Assembly: GCA_026826555.1 (NCBI GenBank)
Contig: JAKSZT010054568.1
Span: 11,271,641 to 11,335,640 of the forward strand
Length of the DNA: 64,000 nt
DNA from: Tolypeutes matacus
Taxonomy: Eukaryota > Chordata > Mammalia > Cingulata > Chlamyphoridae
Direction: 5' to 3'
How positions within the stretch are numbered: position 1 is the first letter of the stretch; every line of letters begins with the position of its first letter. Positions 46,061 through 59,479 of this stretch are shown piece after piece. The notes below the pieces were generated by a model that was not told where the DNA came from, searched no databases, and worked only from the letters and a program-made list of their open reading frames with translations. Position numbers and translations under genes: made by a program.

Positions 46061-48139
46061 TAACTAAAAAGGTAGGGAAAAGGTCTGGGCCCAAGGAAGT
46101 GGAGATAAAGCAGATTTTCGGCACTGAGGGTGGAGCAAGGTCACATGCTGCCAAGGGAGGTAAATTATGAGGGTGATTTAGCCTCAGTGAAGTAGAACAG
46201 CCAGCTTGGGTGCAGAAGAAGCCTGAGAGATTGTTTAGGGGCTGCATGGGAGGTAGGGAAGTGGTGACAGTGCACGTAGATAACTTCTGGAAAAGGTTTG
46301 GTCATGAAGGAGAGAAGGCCTGGTGGTAGCCTGTGGAAGAGGAGTTCAAGAAAGGATCAAATCCTGCTGGAGATTTGGTCAGAGAAAGACAGAGGGGAGA
46401 GAATAAGCTGGTGTCAGTGGCTAAGAACGTGAGGAGGGGGCACTAGGCTTGAGGAGGACGAGGTGCTCCTTCCTTTGCTGGGAAGAGTGACCAGAGAACA
46501 AGCACAGGGGCAGGGGGAGGGCCGTGGGCCAAGGCTTCTTGCCATCGATGAGCTGAGTACCGTGAGCTCAGGGAGAGCTGGACGAGCCGCCGTGATGCGC
46601 GAGAACGAGCCCTGTGGGGGGCAGAGGGCTCGGGTGGCTCCCAGGCAGGTTCTCCTTCAGACGCAGTGAGGTCGTGTTTTCCAGTATTTGTGTAAAACTG
46701 TACGTAGCAATGTCTGTGTGAGTGTTAGAGGAAAAACACATTCTTTATATTGGTGGAAGGGGAAAGGTTTTTGTTTCTTTAAAATAATTATGGATATTGC
46801 ATTATTGTATCACAACTGTCTGCCTCAGCAACAATAAATCCGCAGTAAGAAAATCCTGTACTTTATATTAGTTTTGACATACTGTTACTTTAAAAGACAC
46901 GTGCATGGTGCAAAGTGCTGATTCGGCCTGAGAACACATAACAAATCCTCAGGTCTGCACCACATAAATCTAAATGGCTTTGAATGGTGATCACATATAT
47001 AGACTGGGATATCCCTCGTGATGAATCCTGACTATGATTTATAGGGAGCAATGCCAATACTTTTGGTCTGTCAATTAAGTTAATTTTTGTATGATGTACA
47101 GTTTGTTTAGCCTTCGAGCTTCTATAGATTTTTATTTTTATTATTCTTGCATGAGGCTGAAAAGCGCTGTGGAAAATCTGTAGCTCTGGATGCAGTAAGT
47201 AAGCATACCAAAATAATAAAACAGCAAAAACAGGGGAGGGGCTGGACGTTACTCCCACGATTAGGTCATGTTATATGGCAAGGGTGACGGGGTGGTCCCA
47301 GATGTAAATCAGGCCCCTAATCAGTTGACTTTGAGTTAATATGCAGGGGTAGTGTCCTTGGCTTGATTTAATCAGGCGAGCTTTATTAAAACGGGTCTAG
47401 AGCTCAGAGGCTGGAAACAACAGAGACACTCTCTTCTTTGGTCTGAAGAAACCAGGTGTCATTTCTTCTACAGCAGCCAGGAAATGGGTTCTGCCACTGA
47501 CCACCGTGACCACTAGCTCAGAAAAGGGCGCGAGCCCCGGCTGAGCCTCGAGCCCGGCCGACACCTTGCTCACAGCCTTGGGAGACCAGGAGCAGAACAC
47601 TCAGCCGAGCCAGGCCTGGACTTCTGATCACGGAAACGCTGAGATGATGTTTCCAGGGGCCGAAGTGGGTCCCGATGCAGACCATAGAAATAATAACATG
47701 ACCTCAAGTATCCAAAGGCAGGTTTAAATCCCACCTGATGTAGGAGCCAAGATTGCATTCCAGTTCTTGAAACATTTTGTTAAGTCACACGAGTGTTTAT
47801 TGAGGTCACAATAGAGAGCTACTGGAGGAATATGTGGACACGCTTTTGGGGGAAGGGAGAGAGCTATGGAGATCCAGGCAGAAGGGAAATAAGAGGGAGG
47901 GGTTCCTTGGGGATGAGTGCTTGAGTTGTGCTCCTAAGGAATGAGGACAGTAGATGGCACGATAAAGACCTTTGTGTCCGCCCTCCGGAGTGCTTATGTT
48001 GTGGCTCGTGGACTAGGCAGAGCTCTTCCTGGCAGTGGCCACTCAGCTGACCTCAGCTGATCAAGGGGCGTCTGTGTGCTTTGAAAGACGGAAAACCAAA
48101 CATGAAAATATTAACACTGTTGATCTCACGGTGATGGGA
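46061..48139. other. Unique intergenic sequence
   Basis: No gene or strong repeat was recognised over 2 kb. The stretch at 47,590-47,660 has a weak MLT1-like flavour. GC-richer text at 46,500-46,660 and 47,520-47,580 does not amount to a CpG island. Confidence 0.45.
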
Positions 48140-49075
48140 AATTAGGGGCTTTTTATTTCCCAATTTCAGACAATAATTTATTTATTTCATATTTTTAATG
48201 TTTCTGTTTATTCTTAAATTTATCAAGATGCCAATGTCTTACATTTGTTTAAAATAGAAATGCATATATATATAAATATGTACATGTATCAAGTGGAACA
48301 ACACAGTTCATGCGTGCACACATCGCTATGGACAAGTATCTATGTACATACATGTGTGATCTCCAGCCCGTTCCTCCCTAATTCTAGGCCCCTTGCTCAT
48401 ATACATGGATACAAGCACACATTAAACTGTATAGAAAATCTCGATATTTATTTTCTAAACAATAATGGATATATAAGTGTGAAAATATATAACTGGTTTT
48501 TTTTGCTGAATTATTTGTGATTAAATATATGCAATCTTATATGTGACTATATGATATATGTTCTTTGTATGTTGTAGGGCTGTTTGCTGCACTATTTTTT
48601 CTTTTATCTTTTTTCCTTGTATAACCATTTCCTATCCCCTCCGCCAATCAGGCCATAACTGCCTTCCCTTCTCACCCATATAAATTATCTGGCATGCATC
48701 TTCAGCTCCTAGCCATATAAATTATAAATTAGCATATAAATATTTGCATGTATCTATAAAATTTATTTGTAATATGTTGTAGAAGAATTAAATGTCATTC
48801 AATATACTTCTCTAATATTTTTCTTTCTCAATATTATCTCATGAAAATCTCTCCAAGAAAACTAACATAGCTCTACAATGTTGTATTTAATAATTACATA
48901 TATTCTATAGTTCGGCTCTAAGATAATATATTCAACCAGGATTGACTTTGCTCAGTTATATGCTCTAAGAAACATTGTTATAAATATATATTCATAAACA
49001 TATTCTCTGGAAAAGACAAATTCTGAGGAGTTTCTGGGTAAATGATAAATGCAGTTGTTATTTTAAAAGCAAGTG
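48140..49075 (-). mobile_element. Decayed old L1 3' end (L1ME-like), probably interrupted
   Basis: The plus strand shows reversed 3' UTR features: 'tttatttcccaatttcagac', 'atttatcaagatgccaatgt' at the left, then 'aaacattgttataaatatat' + 'attcataaac' and 'attctgaggagtttctggg' at the right. The middle (48,245-48,700) is AT-rich and not clearly L1. Confidence 0.4.
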
Positions 49076-51184
49076 CTGGGCCATTGTCACGCAGTGTGGC
49101 CAGTGGATATGATTCCACGGCCCGGCTTCCGGATGCCCCGTGCCTTCTCCTTTCTCCACACTGGGCATAGCTTGGGGGCCTATTCAGTCTATGGAGCTGG
49201 TGGCAGGTGGAGCTTGCTATTTTTGCCATGCTCTTTAGGTGCTTTTCCCCATTAGAATCATTGACAGCTTGGATCTGCTCCCCTCAGCCTGGTCCCAGCA
49301 ATCACTCTCAAATCTGTCTTGACTGACAGATCAGAAACTCAAACTCTTTTAGTGGCATTAAAAGTGTTTGATTATATGTTCTGTCTAAGCTGGTTTTATT
49401 TATTGGAATGATAGAGAAAGTTAGCTTCAAAATAAAGAAAAATACAGACACATCCCTAAGGCAGCGTTTAAAAACTAGAAAGAAGCTCTTCTTAAAACCA
49501 GTCTTGAAACACTCTCAAGAATCTGTACTGCTATTCAGAAGACTGGTGAGAGAGTCTGAATTCAGGACAGTTTACAATTTCATGCAATTAAAATTGCACT
49601 TCACGATTAATCTCAAAGAAGACAGAAGCTACTTGCTGAGAATAGCTTATCCACCAATCGGCTCCTTTCCCATGCCACATGCATACATGCAATAGTGATT
49701 TTAAACAGCATGCGTATGCAGGAATGCACAGCAAGCACGGTGCAGAGCTGCAGGCTGGGCCCCGCGGGGCCAAGCGCCCTGGGCTTGCTGAGGTGTGAGA
49801 TTTACAGGAACCCTAGCAAATAAGACACGCAGAGCAGTGCTAGCCGCAGCAGATGTCGGAAATAGCAACCTGCCCCCTTTCCCTTCCCGCCCACCTGAAC
49901 GGCACTATTCAATCACCAACACCTCTAATGCTACTCAGATTTGAAAACATTGCCGATACTCTGATTGGATGGCTACGTGAATGAGCAAGTGCATAGTTGA
50001 TTCTGTGTCTGTCTATAGTCTGAGGTAAAAAGTGCTGGAATAAGTAAGGCAGATGTTACCAGGGCATCAGAACTGCAGGGATACTTCATAGTTATTCATT
50101 TAACGAAATGAGGGCTCCCAGACAGGCAGGCAGGGGGGATCCGTGGAGTCGGCCCCGAGGCAGCTCATCCTGGACCATATCCATCTGTGACCCCTTTTCA
50201 CTTCAAGCAGACGCTGCCCTGATGACTCATCAGTAGGCTCTTCCCAGTCAAAGGCCAGAGCTGCCCCCTCCTCCCTCCCTGCCCTCCTTCTCACCCACAG
50301 TAAGACTTTCCATGATGGCTCCTCAGGGTTGCCTTGAAGGGATCAGAGTTCCCCAAAACAAGTTTTTGCCCTTAAAGTCTGCAGTAGCAGGTGTGGGAGG
50401 CAGGTTGTCTCCATAATGGACATTTAGGCTTTTCCAGAAGCGGCAGGCAGAGCCACCTCCATCACCGTGTGGTCCTCCTCCTTTTGAGCAGTGCTCCACG
50501 TTCTAGAAGAGGAAGCTCCAGAAGCCGCGGGATGGCTGCCTCCCCTTGGGGTCCCTGGGGGCCACCGAGCCGGGTTCTGTCACTCGTGCTGCTGGCTCAG
50601 GTCTCTTCCCACCCTGGAAATCCCACACCCACCACAGGGCACAGCAGTGCAGCCAGAGTGTCTTCTGCAAACCCTGCTCCAAATCTCTGCTCTGAGCTCA
50701 CGTAATTACGAAGCTAATTCTGTGAGGTGTCAGCCCTGATGGATAAACGCTTTAATTTATCCAGGAAAGATGCCAGTCAGTGCATGGTCTCATCTCCATG
50801 CTTCCATTTATGTCAGCACCGCGGGAGCAGAAGACTGGCTCATCAGAGAGCAAACGGGTTGGAGAAAGGCTGGCTCTAAAAGCTCAAAAGTTGGCCTAAG
50901 GCTTATCTTGACCTCTGCTTTTTCTTACTTATAGAGCTTTTCCAAGGTTTTTTAAATCCCCAAATAAAAGAGGAATGGACAGTGGAAGGGGGGGAGAGGG
51001 AAAGAACAGAGCTTCTGCCTTACCTTCTCTTCCATTCCCCACCCCAAGGACACGTGGTCTCATACTCCAACTGCACAGCAATGACAATAAATAATAAAAT
51101 ATAATTATCCTAGTAGGGCACCTTGACTTAAATATTTTCACACCAAATTTTAAGTGAGGTTCAGGTACTATCCTTTTTTATTTG
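49076..51184. other. Unique intergenic sequence
   Basis: No repeat or gene was recognised over 2.1 kb. Open frames at 50,391-50,705 and 50,491-50,739 have no domain. Confidence 0.45.
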
Positions 51185-51315
51185 CATATATTTAAACCTT
51201 ATGACAACTCTTCAAGGCTGTTTGTATTCTGTTTCACAGGTGAGGAAAGTAATGCTGACAGAGGTCAAATTCATTGCCTAAATTTAGAATTTGAGCATAT
51301 GTCTGTCTGACTGCA
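51185..51315 (-). repeat. MIR SINE fragment
   Basis: The reverse MIR order is visible: 'ttaaaccttatgacaactct', 'ttctgtttcacaggtgagga' + 'aagtaatgctgacagagg', then 'tcaaattcattgcctaaatt' and 'tctgtctgactgc'. Confidence 0.75.
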
Positions 51316-52689
51316 AATATTATTTTTTATTTAATTCTGCTACATTGCTTTCATCTGCAACCATGGAGCATGCATACTTTTTGGATAGTGGGGAAAAAAC
51401 GATATCGTTCAATATATTGGTTTTTTGTTTGTTTTTTAACATGATCTTCTTGTCTAAATTTTTTTTTCTCTGATTGTTTCTGAATCCTAAACTTGTGGAC
51501 TGGGTAGCCATCATGCCACCTTATCCCAGTGGAATCATCTCCTTTTCTGAAACAAGCAAAGGCCAATGAGCACAAGAGGAAGACGGAGAAGGAGCACTGC
51601 TCAGTGGATGGAAGGAGGATGGAGACGTTGGAGAAGCAAAGTCAGGGTTCCCAGCTCTTCCTCCAGCCGTCCCTTTTCCCTCCACTCTCCCTTGCATGTA
51701 GAAACAATGACATTTTGAACCCTTTTCAAAAATCCATAAACTCCCTCTTTCTGTGTGCCAGTGCAGACAGGGCGCTTGTATCCAGTTCTCACTGCCAGGC
51801 CCCGAGGGCAGTGGGCAGGTTCCACCCTCCTGCCTTGAACTCGGCAGCGAGGTCTTGGAGCCGCCGTGCCCATCCCGGCTCGCCGCATCTGCTGCCTGTC
51901 CGGATGCCCAGCACAGCTGGGCTCTGGCAGGCGGGCTCCCTGCCAGTCATCTCCAACTCTCCAAAACTTCAGAAGGACAGCTGGGGCCCCAGAACTTTCC
52001 TGGGGATTTCCTGGCCACCAGCTTTGATACTGTATCCTTGTTAGCTGTGCTAAAACTAGTGAAGTTTGGCAAGGATAACTGAGCCGCCAATCCAGGAGGA
52101 TTGCACATCTCATCCAAACAGTTGCCCAATACTGATTCCAAGTCTCTTTCAACTTTGTCTCTAACGAGCTAACAGATGTGGACATTTTCAAAGGGAGTTA
52201 ATGTGGGATTATTCACAGAGCTGGGCCTGGATGAGCTTTCCTGCTAAATTATATTTGGAACAACAGAATAAAAATTATCGTTTTACTTTGACAATTGATT
52301 TGGAAGCACATTGAGCATTTCTCCTTTTAGCTTTTCCTAGATTCAGCTCTCCAGACTTTTTGATTCTCCAGCCTGTAGCTGCCTGTACTGTCCACGGACC
52401 TCAGCCTGCCAGGTGTGATGTTCTGTAATTTCTAGCCTGGGGCTTTGGGAAAAGGCATCCACTCCTGACGTCCATTTCTGGGACTCAGCCGACGCGGAGC
52501 AAACTGCCGCAGCCACAAAGCTGGCGCTGGGAGGAGGAGCTGGCTAGCAGAATCTCAGGTGTGAATGGGTGCCGAGCGCAGGTGTGTGTGCAGACGTCAG
52601 CTCCAGGGACCCCACAGCCTATCAAGGGCCCCCTCCCATCTGGCACATCACAACTCAGATTTCATTTTCTCATCAATCTATAGTAGTAA
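51316..52689. other. Unique sequence with the window's longest open frames (no gene supported)
   Basis: Two overlapping frames occupy this GC-richer stretch: 171 codons on plus (51,529-52,044) and 196 codons on minus (51,601-52,191). Neither shows a signal peptide, membrane segment, zinc finger or other recognisable domain. Both are within the range expected by chance in 64 kb of GC-enriched patches. No splice-site pair that would place either in an exon was evident. Confidence 0.45.
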
Positions 52690-52905
52690 CAATAGTGTCA
52701 ATAAATACATTTTTGAGCACTTAAGATGGACAGAAACCATGCTAGAGTAGATGCATGTCTTAACATAATACATCGACCTGTGACACAGGTGTTCTTAGAG
52801 GGTCTACTACGGAGATGAGGAAAACAGACTCAGAGAGGTGACGTTATGTTCGAGTCTCTCAGCCAGCAAGTGATGGATCAGGCATCGGGAAGCAGAGGGG
52901 GCGAG
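52690..52905 (-). repeat. MIR SINE, nearly complete
   Basis: A long reverse MIR: 'tttttgagcacttaagatgg', 'cagaaaccatgctagagtag', 'acggagatgaggaaaacaga' + 'ctcagagaggtgac', and 'gagtctctcagccagcaagt' + 'gatggatcaggcatc'. Confidence 0.8.
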
Positions 52906-54599
52906 TGAGGCTTTTGGGGTGGATGGAAGTTTGAGCCCTGGCTTTGTTGACCTGCAGTAGCAGCTGCTTGGCAAGTTGCCTCCTCAGGGGAGCCCGAGGA
53001 GCCCCCCTACAGGCTTAGAGATCAGGTGGTAAAGTGCCTGTCACCTGGAAGCCAGTCAATAGGCGGTAGATTTATTACTCCTCTATGGCCAGCCATGCTG
53101 GGGGAGAGAGGAATGTTTCTCTTTTCTGTTCCATGTGGTTGGGATTGGAATGGCAATTTAGTTTGGGAATTTAATTGATCCAGTGTAGGAAATTGGACAG
53201 CAGGAATTGAAAAAACCTATATAAGTTCAAATCTCCCCCTTTGGCAGGTCATTCACTCTGTTATTTTAGGGTGACCATGCTGCGTTGGTGCCGGAAGCCA
53301 CGGACCTGAACTTTCGTCCGCTCTTTACCTGAATAAGCCAAACTCAGGTTTCCTGTGTCTTTTGATATCTGTTTTTATGCCATATAAGGGTAGATGTTTA
53401 GAATATTCTTGACGCTTAGCAGATGAATTTTGAGGAGGGAACTACCTGGAGGAAAAGCCTTCAGAGAATAGTGACCTATCATCTATGAAGTAAAACTTCA
53501 GAAAAAGCTGACCATATTGGGCAGAACACGAGGCCCCGTTTATTTGTAGGAGAAATTTTATCCTGGCAGGGTGTCTCCGTGGGAAGAATAAGCTGAGATC
53601 ATCCTTTACTTTATGGCTCACTATTTGGGCAGAAATAATTAAACTGAAAAATCTCCACCACTTGTACTGTCGGCTGTTGACATAAGCATTTCAGTTCCAG
53701 ATCCCGTCGATCTGCACCCCTGCCCAGGCCGGATGAGGAACTGCTCAGCAAGATTATTTGGTGTTGGCAGGACCACACTGCTCGTGAACACGAGCACACG
53801 AACCCTGAGCTTGGGGCTCCAAGTCCCACCAACATTTTCTTTTCTGAGTGGAAATACGTTTGAATGAATGAATGAAAAATATTCTTTCTGAAACTTATTT
53901 CAAATGCCTAAATATATTTGTTATGAAATATATTCCAAATGATTAAAATATGCAAAGCTTGAAAAAATATGATGGGATAAGTGAGCTCAAGGCAAAAGAC
54001 CCACCTCACAGGCTATCTTCAGAAGGGTTTTTTCCTGGGTGAAGTATATCCTGATATTCTGATATTGGCCCTGATATTCTTGGGTTATGCTTGCTTTCCT
54101 CTGAAGGACCTCTGCAGTGGTGTTTTGCTATTTTTGAGCATTGAAATTTAGCATGGAAAAGTAATATCAGTCTGGTGTTTTTAATTTATTTTACTTACGG
54201 GTCACTTTCTGTCTGGTACCTGAAAATTTATTTTTTATTCTGGAAGTTCAGTAATTTCATCTGAATAAGCCATGGAATTGCTAACCTTTCCTATAGTAAG
54301 ATATGCCTTTTCTTTCTGCAGAGTCAGATATTACTCTTAATTTGAAAAAAAGTTTTTTCCAGCTATGTTGTTTGTCTCATCTATTTTCTTCTTTGGAGAG
54401 GAATTCTTTTTATGATGTATCTGTTTTATATTATTCTTGTGTCTCCATGTCACAAGACTCATGTCAGGCCCTTGTTAAAGTCCTTGCACTCTTTGTCTCC
54501 TCTAGTGTGGCACAAACCCAAGCGGCAGGGCGTCACCGGCCCAGCTCTAGAGAAGAGGAGACGCGGATAGAAAAGGCCTGGAGCCCTGCTCAGGGCACG
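52906..54599. other. Unique intergenic sequence
   Basis: No gene or named repeat was recognised. A local 10-bp repetition of 'ctgatattct' lies at about 54,050-54,082. Confidence 0.45.
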
Positions 54600-54632
54600 T
54601 GGCGGGTACCTGGCGGGTACCTGGTGGGGATG
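54600..54632. repeat. Short tandem repeat, 11-bp unit, about three copies
   Basis: 'tggcgggtacc' is repeated about 2.5-3 times, the last copy with a G-to-T change. Confidence 0.8.
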
Positions 54633-56039
54633 TGGCTGCGTCCCAGGGAGTCCCACTCAGGTCCACGTAGCGCTTTGCAGCAGACCATGTTGCCTCTTAT
54701 CCTTGCTCCATTTTGTTTTCATTGTTTTCCTCAACTTGCCGCCTCTGTCCTTGATTGATTTCTCCTGGGTTTATATTAACATTATTACGTCTAATGTGGC
54801 AATATTTGTTTTATTTTCCTCTTCAGTTTCTTTCCTGAGGTCTGCCACCAAAGCTTGCCCATCTTTCCCTTGCTTTATTTATTCTTTGATTTTCTTTTCC
54901 TCAGAGAAATCGTTCTGTCCTCAATAGCTTTGCCGTCACAGGAAACCCTTAAGCCGATTATTCTTCTCGTCTTTGTTTAATTCCACCCGGCTCCATGCCT
55001 GCTGCCTTTTATGCATTTCCTTGGCCCCTTTCATTGTTTACAAGCCTAGATTTTATGCTGTAACTTTTCAGGTTGCTGCTCTTTCTAAAGGACGTTTCCA
55101 CTGGGGTCAGCTTTTCGTGGAAGAATGGTGTGGTGGTCTTAGTTTGAGCCTATTACCTCTACTATTTCCCATCCAGTCTGCATTGTTCTCTTCCTTGAGC
55201 ACCCTCCACCCCTGGCAGCTAGGACTTGGGTCCTGTTCACAATGAAGACCCTATAAGAACCAAACAATTGGCCATGAAATCATGTTATTTCCACGGTGCA
55301 AAACTGCCATTAAGCATGTATCTTGTCGCTCTCTAGGTCTAGGAAAATCATCCTGCCTGGTCCGTTTTGCAAATAACAGTGCTGATTATGGCATGAAACT
55401 GCAGGAAGATACCAGGGGCCTTGGAGGCCAGCTCTCCTGTGGTGGGACTAAAGATGGCACCCAAATGTGTAGAAAGGCAACCACTGGGAGCAGAGGTATG
55501 CAGAAGGGGTTGGGAGCCATATGGATTAATCAGTACTTGTAAATCTTTCTCAACTCCATGTGGCTAGAAGACTGTGAGAGATTCGATTGCACTAACAGAG
55601 GCCAAAAAAATAGGTTTGTACTCACCATTTACCATAGTTTTAAGAGAGTGTCAGAGTATTATGTATTAAGAATGTTTTTGTCTTCACCTTCCCACCAAGG
55701 TCAACCCCAAAAGCTCCTGTGGTCTTGTGAGAAGGGAGTTGCTCTGTCACTGGATTTCAGTGTCCCCCTTGCCAGCACACATTATTCATTCACAAGAAGA
55801 GCTCTCAAAAGAGACAGTTGGTATCTGAGTTTCTGATGAGGATAAAAGGCACAGGGTACACAGTAATCACACACTCTTAAATATTCACATTGCTAGAGAT
55901 TCCTGTAGTCATCATACATTTAGAAAGAATTAAAATAATATGACTCTCACCTTGGAGTCCCAGTAGCCTGTCATGGCAGCCGTCTAGTCCAGCATCAAAT
56001 GTAGCCCCTAGCAGCTGCTTTACAGAAACTGTAAAGGAA
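54633..56039. other. Unique intergenic sequence
   Basis: No gene or confident repeat was recognised. Several short plus-strand open frames (up to 92 codons) have no domain. Confidence 0.45.
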
Positions 56040-56640
56040 AAAAGCCACTGATACACACTATGTATGGCTTTTCAATGACGTTCCAGGGTTTTCCACTTAC
56101 TGGGTAATCTATTTCAGTCAAATGTGCAAATGTTTTCAAACAATACTCTATGAATATGCCTTACTTTTACTATAGAATTACAACAAATGCAATTTTAAAA
56201 AGAATATTTCATATGATAGCTTTGTATGAAAATTACTCCATGGAAAAGGCTATAAAATTCCTTTGTTCCTTGGCGTTTTTTTTCTTTTCATGCCACAGTT
56301 AATTCTTAGGTTTCATTGAGAGTCTGTTTTCCTATAGCACATAATTAACATGTTTAAAAACACTTTGCACCTTTTAAATAACACTGCATTAAAGTACATA
56401 AATAAATATAAGTTGAGGAGCACAGGTGTTTTTTTCTGATTCAATTAGTGCTTCTTTATCCTAAACTCTTCCTTGACTTACAGTCTCTTTCTTAATTCGG
56501 AAGATTAAAATAAACACTCATTTGGCTATTAGAGGAGTCCATGGAGGGCTCATTAACTGGGTTCTAATTGGATTCTTTCCCAAATCTGTCAGTCAGGATT
56601 GACGGTGAATCTGACGCCTGCAGCAGCTGAATGCACAGAG
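56040..56640. other. AT-rich low-repeat block, candidate conserved non-coding element
   Basis: About 600 bp has no recognisable interspersed repeat. It is rich in homeodomain-type TAAT/ATTA cores, for example 'ctcattaactgggttctaat' followed by 'tggattc', with an E-box-like 'cagcagctgaatg' near 56,625. The constraint is inferred from appearance only. Confidence 0.3.
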
Positions 56641-57104
56641 GACTGTGAAATAGAGTGACTGAAAGCACTTCAGAGAAATTGGGGAAATGGGAGGAATTTA
56701 GGACAAATGAAAAGCACTTTTAATATGGCTAAGAGGTAGGAGGTAAAATAGAGAGAGGCCTTGGGAAGCTAGTGTTTGGAAAGACTGATTTAGTTTGATC
56801 CTTTAGAGTTTTTCCTGTATTTTCTTTATTGGAAAAGGGAATTGTTTAAACTAGTGATATGCCAGAAGATGCTTTACCTTCACAGGAAAGTCTAGAACTT
56901 CTGTGCACTCAGTTCACAGTCCCTTGACGATTTTACTTACCAGCCTTCCCCATTATGGTGGGGAGCGGTACTTGGGGCAGCAGTGACTATCTCCCCTATC
57001 TATCCTGAGTGCTCATTGTGTCAATCAACTAATCAGTTGATGAGTGAGTCTTTCCTTCATGCCTTTATTATCCTTTTCCACCTGGCTGAACCCATTGAAG
57101 CTCC
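56641..57104. other. Unique intergenic sequence
   Basis: Nothing was recognised. Confidence 0.5.
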
Positions 57105-57395
57105 AAGGCCCAATTCAAAGGTTAACTCCACTGCATAGCTTCTTCCATCCTTCTTTCACCCAGCTACATCACCATGCTTCTATGCCCACTGTAATGGAAA
57201 TATAATGCCCACTAGGTGTCTTTATTGTAATTCTTATCATATTGACGTGGTGTATATGTCTATTTCTCAGGCAGATTATGAGACAGTGGTGCACAGGACT
57301 GTCTTCATTAGCTTTGGTAGCTTCTGCGCATTCTCTGGAGCACTAAAACAGTGTCTAGCATGTAACAGGAAATGAGCAGGTACTTGTTAAGGGCA
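57105..57395 (+). mobile_element. L2 LINE 3' end
   Basis: The classic L2 3' order is present: 'aggcccaattcaaaggttaa', 'tagcttcttccatccttctt', 'tgtctttattgtaattctta', 'atgtctatttctcaggcaga' + 'ttatgag', and 'aaaacagtgtctagcatgta' + 'acaggaaatgagcagg'. It is non-coding. Confidence 0.75.
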
Positions 57396-58760
57396 TGACT
57401 TGTTCCTTGTTTAAGGATGACACAAAATACTTTAAACAGGGTTATCATAGAATTTACTAGATCCAGGGTTGATTTTCTCTTAAGATGGCTTCTTTATTTT
57501 ATGAAGGACCAGTGTTCTAGTCCCAAAACAAAAAAAGAATGAAGCACTGCTATATAAAATAAAATAGTAAGTTGAGATGATAGAGCTGCCTCCAAAAAAG
57601 AAAAATATCTGTGAGTCAAGAAACATACGAGAAATTCTCCTTGGTAAACAGGTGCTGAAGCAGCAAACACCTGGACTCCAACAAAATAAACAGAGATGTG
57701 GTCCAGAGTTCAGTGACTGTGGAGGTGACAGAAAACTAAGCACCCCACTGAACTCAAGGCTAGGATGAAAAGCAGAAGTGGGACTAATGAATTCATGAAG
57801 TAAGAATAATTAGTTGTAATAATATATTTACATATTACTTAAGTACTACTTTAGAATTATTTATAAATGTTATTGCTTTTGTGAATTAGTATATGAATAA
57901 TATATTTAGACATCATACATTTTTACATGAGCTCTATAAAATAATACTATACCTATTTAGATTTTCCAAAAGTTAGGAATTAAATTAGGTAATGATATGA
58001 CCTTAGGTGTGCTATAAACTAAACGGTTGTCATTAAAGAAAAAGAAAGACAAACCACAACTTCCAAATCAGCAGAGGAAGTGATAAGGCAATTAGCAGCT
58101 GGCTTGACCCCAATCAATAATATTGGTTTTAGAGAAGAGAAAGAGTCCAACTATAAAATCCTGCATTAGAGCTACCAACAAATTTCTTCTCTCCCTTGGT
58201 CCATCTTCTACCCCTAATCCAACCCACCAGCATTCAAGACCTGTGCTTTTCTAAAATTACCCAGATGCAGCTCCAAAACTCATCACTCACCAGTATTACA
58301 TTATTACATGCCATTGCTTTTTTAATTTTTTTTTTTTTTTTAAACTCTCTTCCATCACAATTCTCATCCCTTGCAGGTAAGTAAATTAATTTTGATATTT
58401 CTAATTCACAGCATTCTTAATGTTAAGATAAGGCTTAGAAGTAATATATATAGCTTGCAAAACTGTAAACTTACATATAGCAGAGAGGAAAGAACGAGTG
58501 ATTTTTGAAAAGGAGCAGAAAAATAAATTGCAAAGAGTTTGAGATGGGATATTTGCCTGATTTCAACTTAATTTTTGGTTCTAAGCTTCTTGGTTGTCTA
58601 GGAAAAAATGAAAACAAAATGAGACATAAAAAATTAATTTGCAATCTTTTCATTATCTGAAAAATTGAAAAATATTAGTTCATATGTAACAGTAGAATCT
58701 ATTTGCAATTAATCCTGGGTGACATAAAGCACTGTTATTAGAGTTTCCAGTCCTTACGAT
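57396..58760. other. AT-rich intergenic sequence
   Basis: No gene or named repeat was recognised. A run of T with one A lies near 58,320-58,341. Confidence 0.5.
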
Positions 58761-58780
58761 AGTGGAGTGGAGTGGAGTGG
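58761..58780. repeat. (AGTGG)4 pentanucleotide repeat
   Basis: Four exact tandem copies of agtgg. Confidence 0.9.
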
Positions 58781-59419
58781 CTCTGGGTGTCTGCCAGCCC
58801 ACAGAATCTTTTAAGCAACAAACAAGAGCTGGAAGAATCATCTGCCCAGAGTGCCAGAAAACATTAATGGATTGCATTAAAGGGCAATAGCTCAATCAAG
58901 AAAAAGGCAACTTAAACTCTGTAAGATCTTGTGCTGCCCTCACTGGCTTAGCACTGATCTGGCCTGAACTCTCAGGCTATTTCCTTGGTCCCAGGTTCAG
59001 AGGGAGCAGAGTAACCCTCTGCACATTCTGGGAACATAGCTGGTGGCTGCATGAAGGCCAGTACAGGGACACTCATCCCAGACTTGCCATCACAGAACTT
59101 ACCCTATGAGTAGAGGCAGCTCACAGAGCTCTCCTACAGAATACTTTAGAGAACAGTCAAATTGCAACTGCCTAGAGCTTTGTAGTAGACCAAAGGACAC
59201 ACTGTTTCCAGGGAAAAGGGACTTTCAGAACTGTGTAATTAGTAGATCCACATATGCATGCCCTAGACAAGACATGTGCAGAAAAGACAGAGGAGGACCC
59301 TCCAATTTTACCCCAGGCTGTTCTTTAAACTTATTGTTAGGGGAGCTAAGCTCTGAAGTAAATCACTTGCACAGGCCAATCTGCAAAGACTGAGAATGGT
59401 GTTTATTTTATTTTCTCCT
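58781..59419. other. Unique intergenic sequence
   Basis: No repeat or gene was recognised. A 95-codon plus-strand open frame at 59,106-59,393 has no domain. Confidence 0.45.
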
Positions 59420-59479
59420 GGCATTTAAGGAAATCTCTGTCATAACACGAACTGGGTACAAGGTTAAAGGATAAATGTC

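Noticed and set aside
54303..54758. Possible exon after a polypyrimidine-rich 'tttctttctgcag' acceptor-like site
   Set aside because: The downstream frame is T-rich with no domain. There is no matching donor or neighbouring exon, and such acceptor-like strings occur by chance.
57024..57039. Short palindrome-like 'tcaactaatcagttga'
   Set aside because: Six-base arms are expected by chance in AT-rich DNA of this length.
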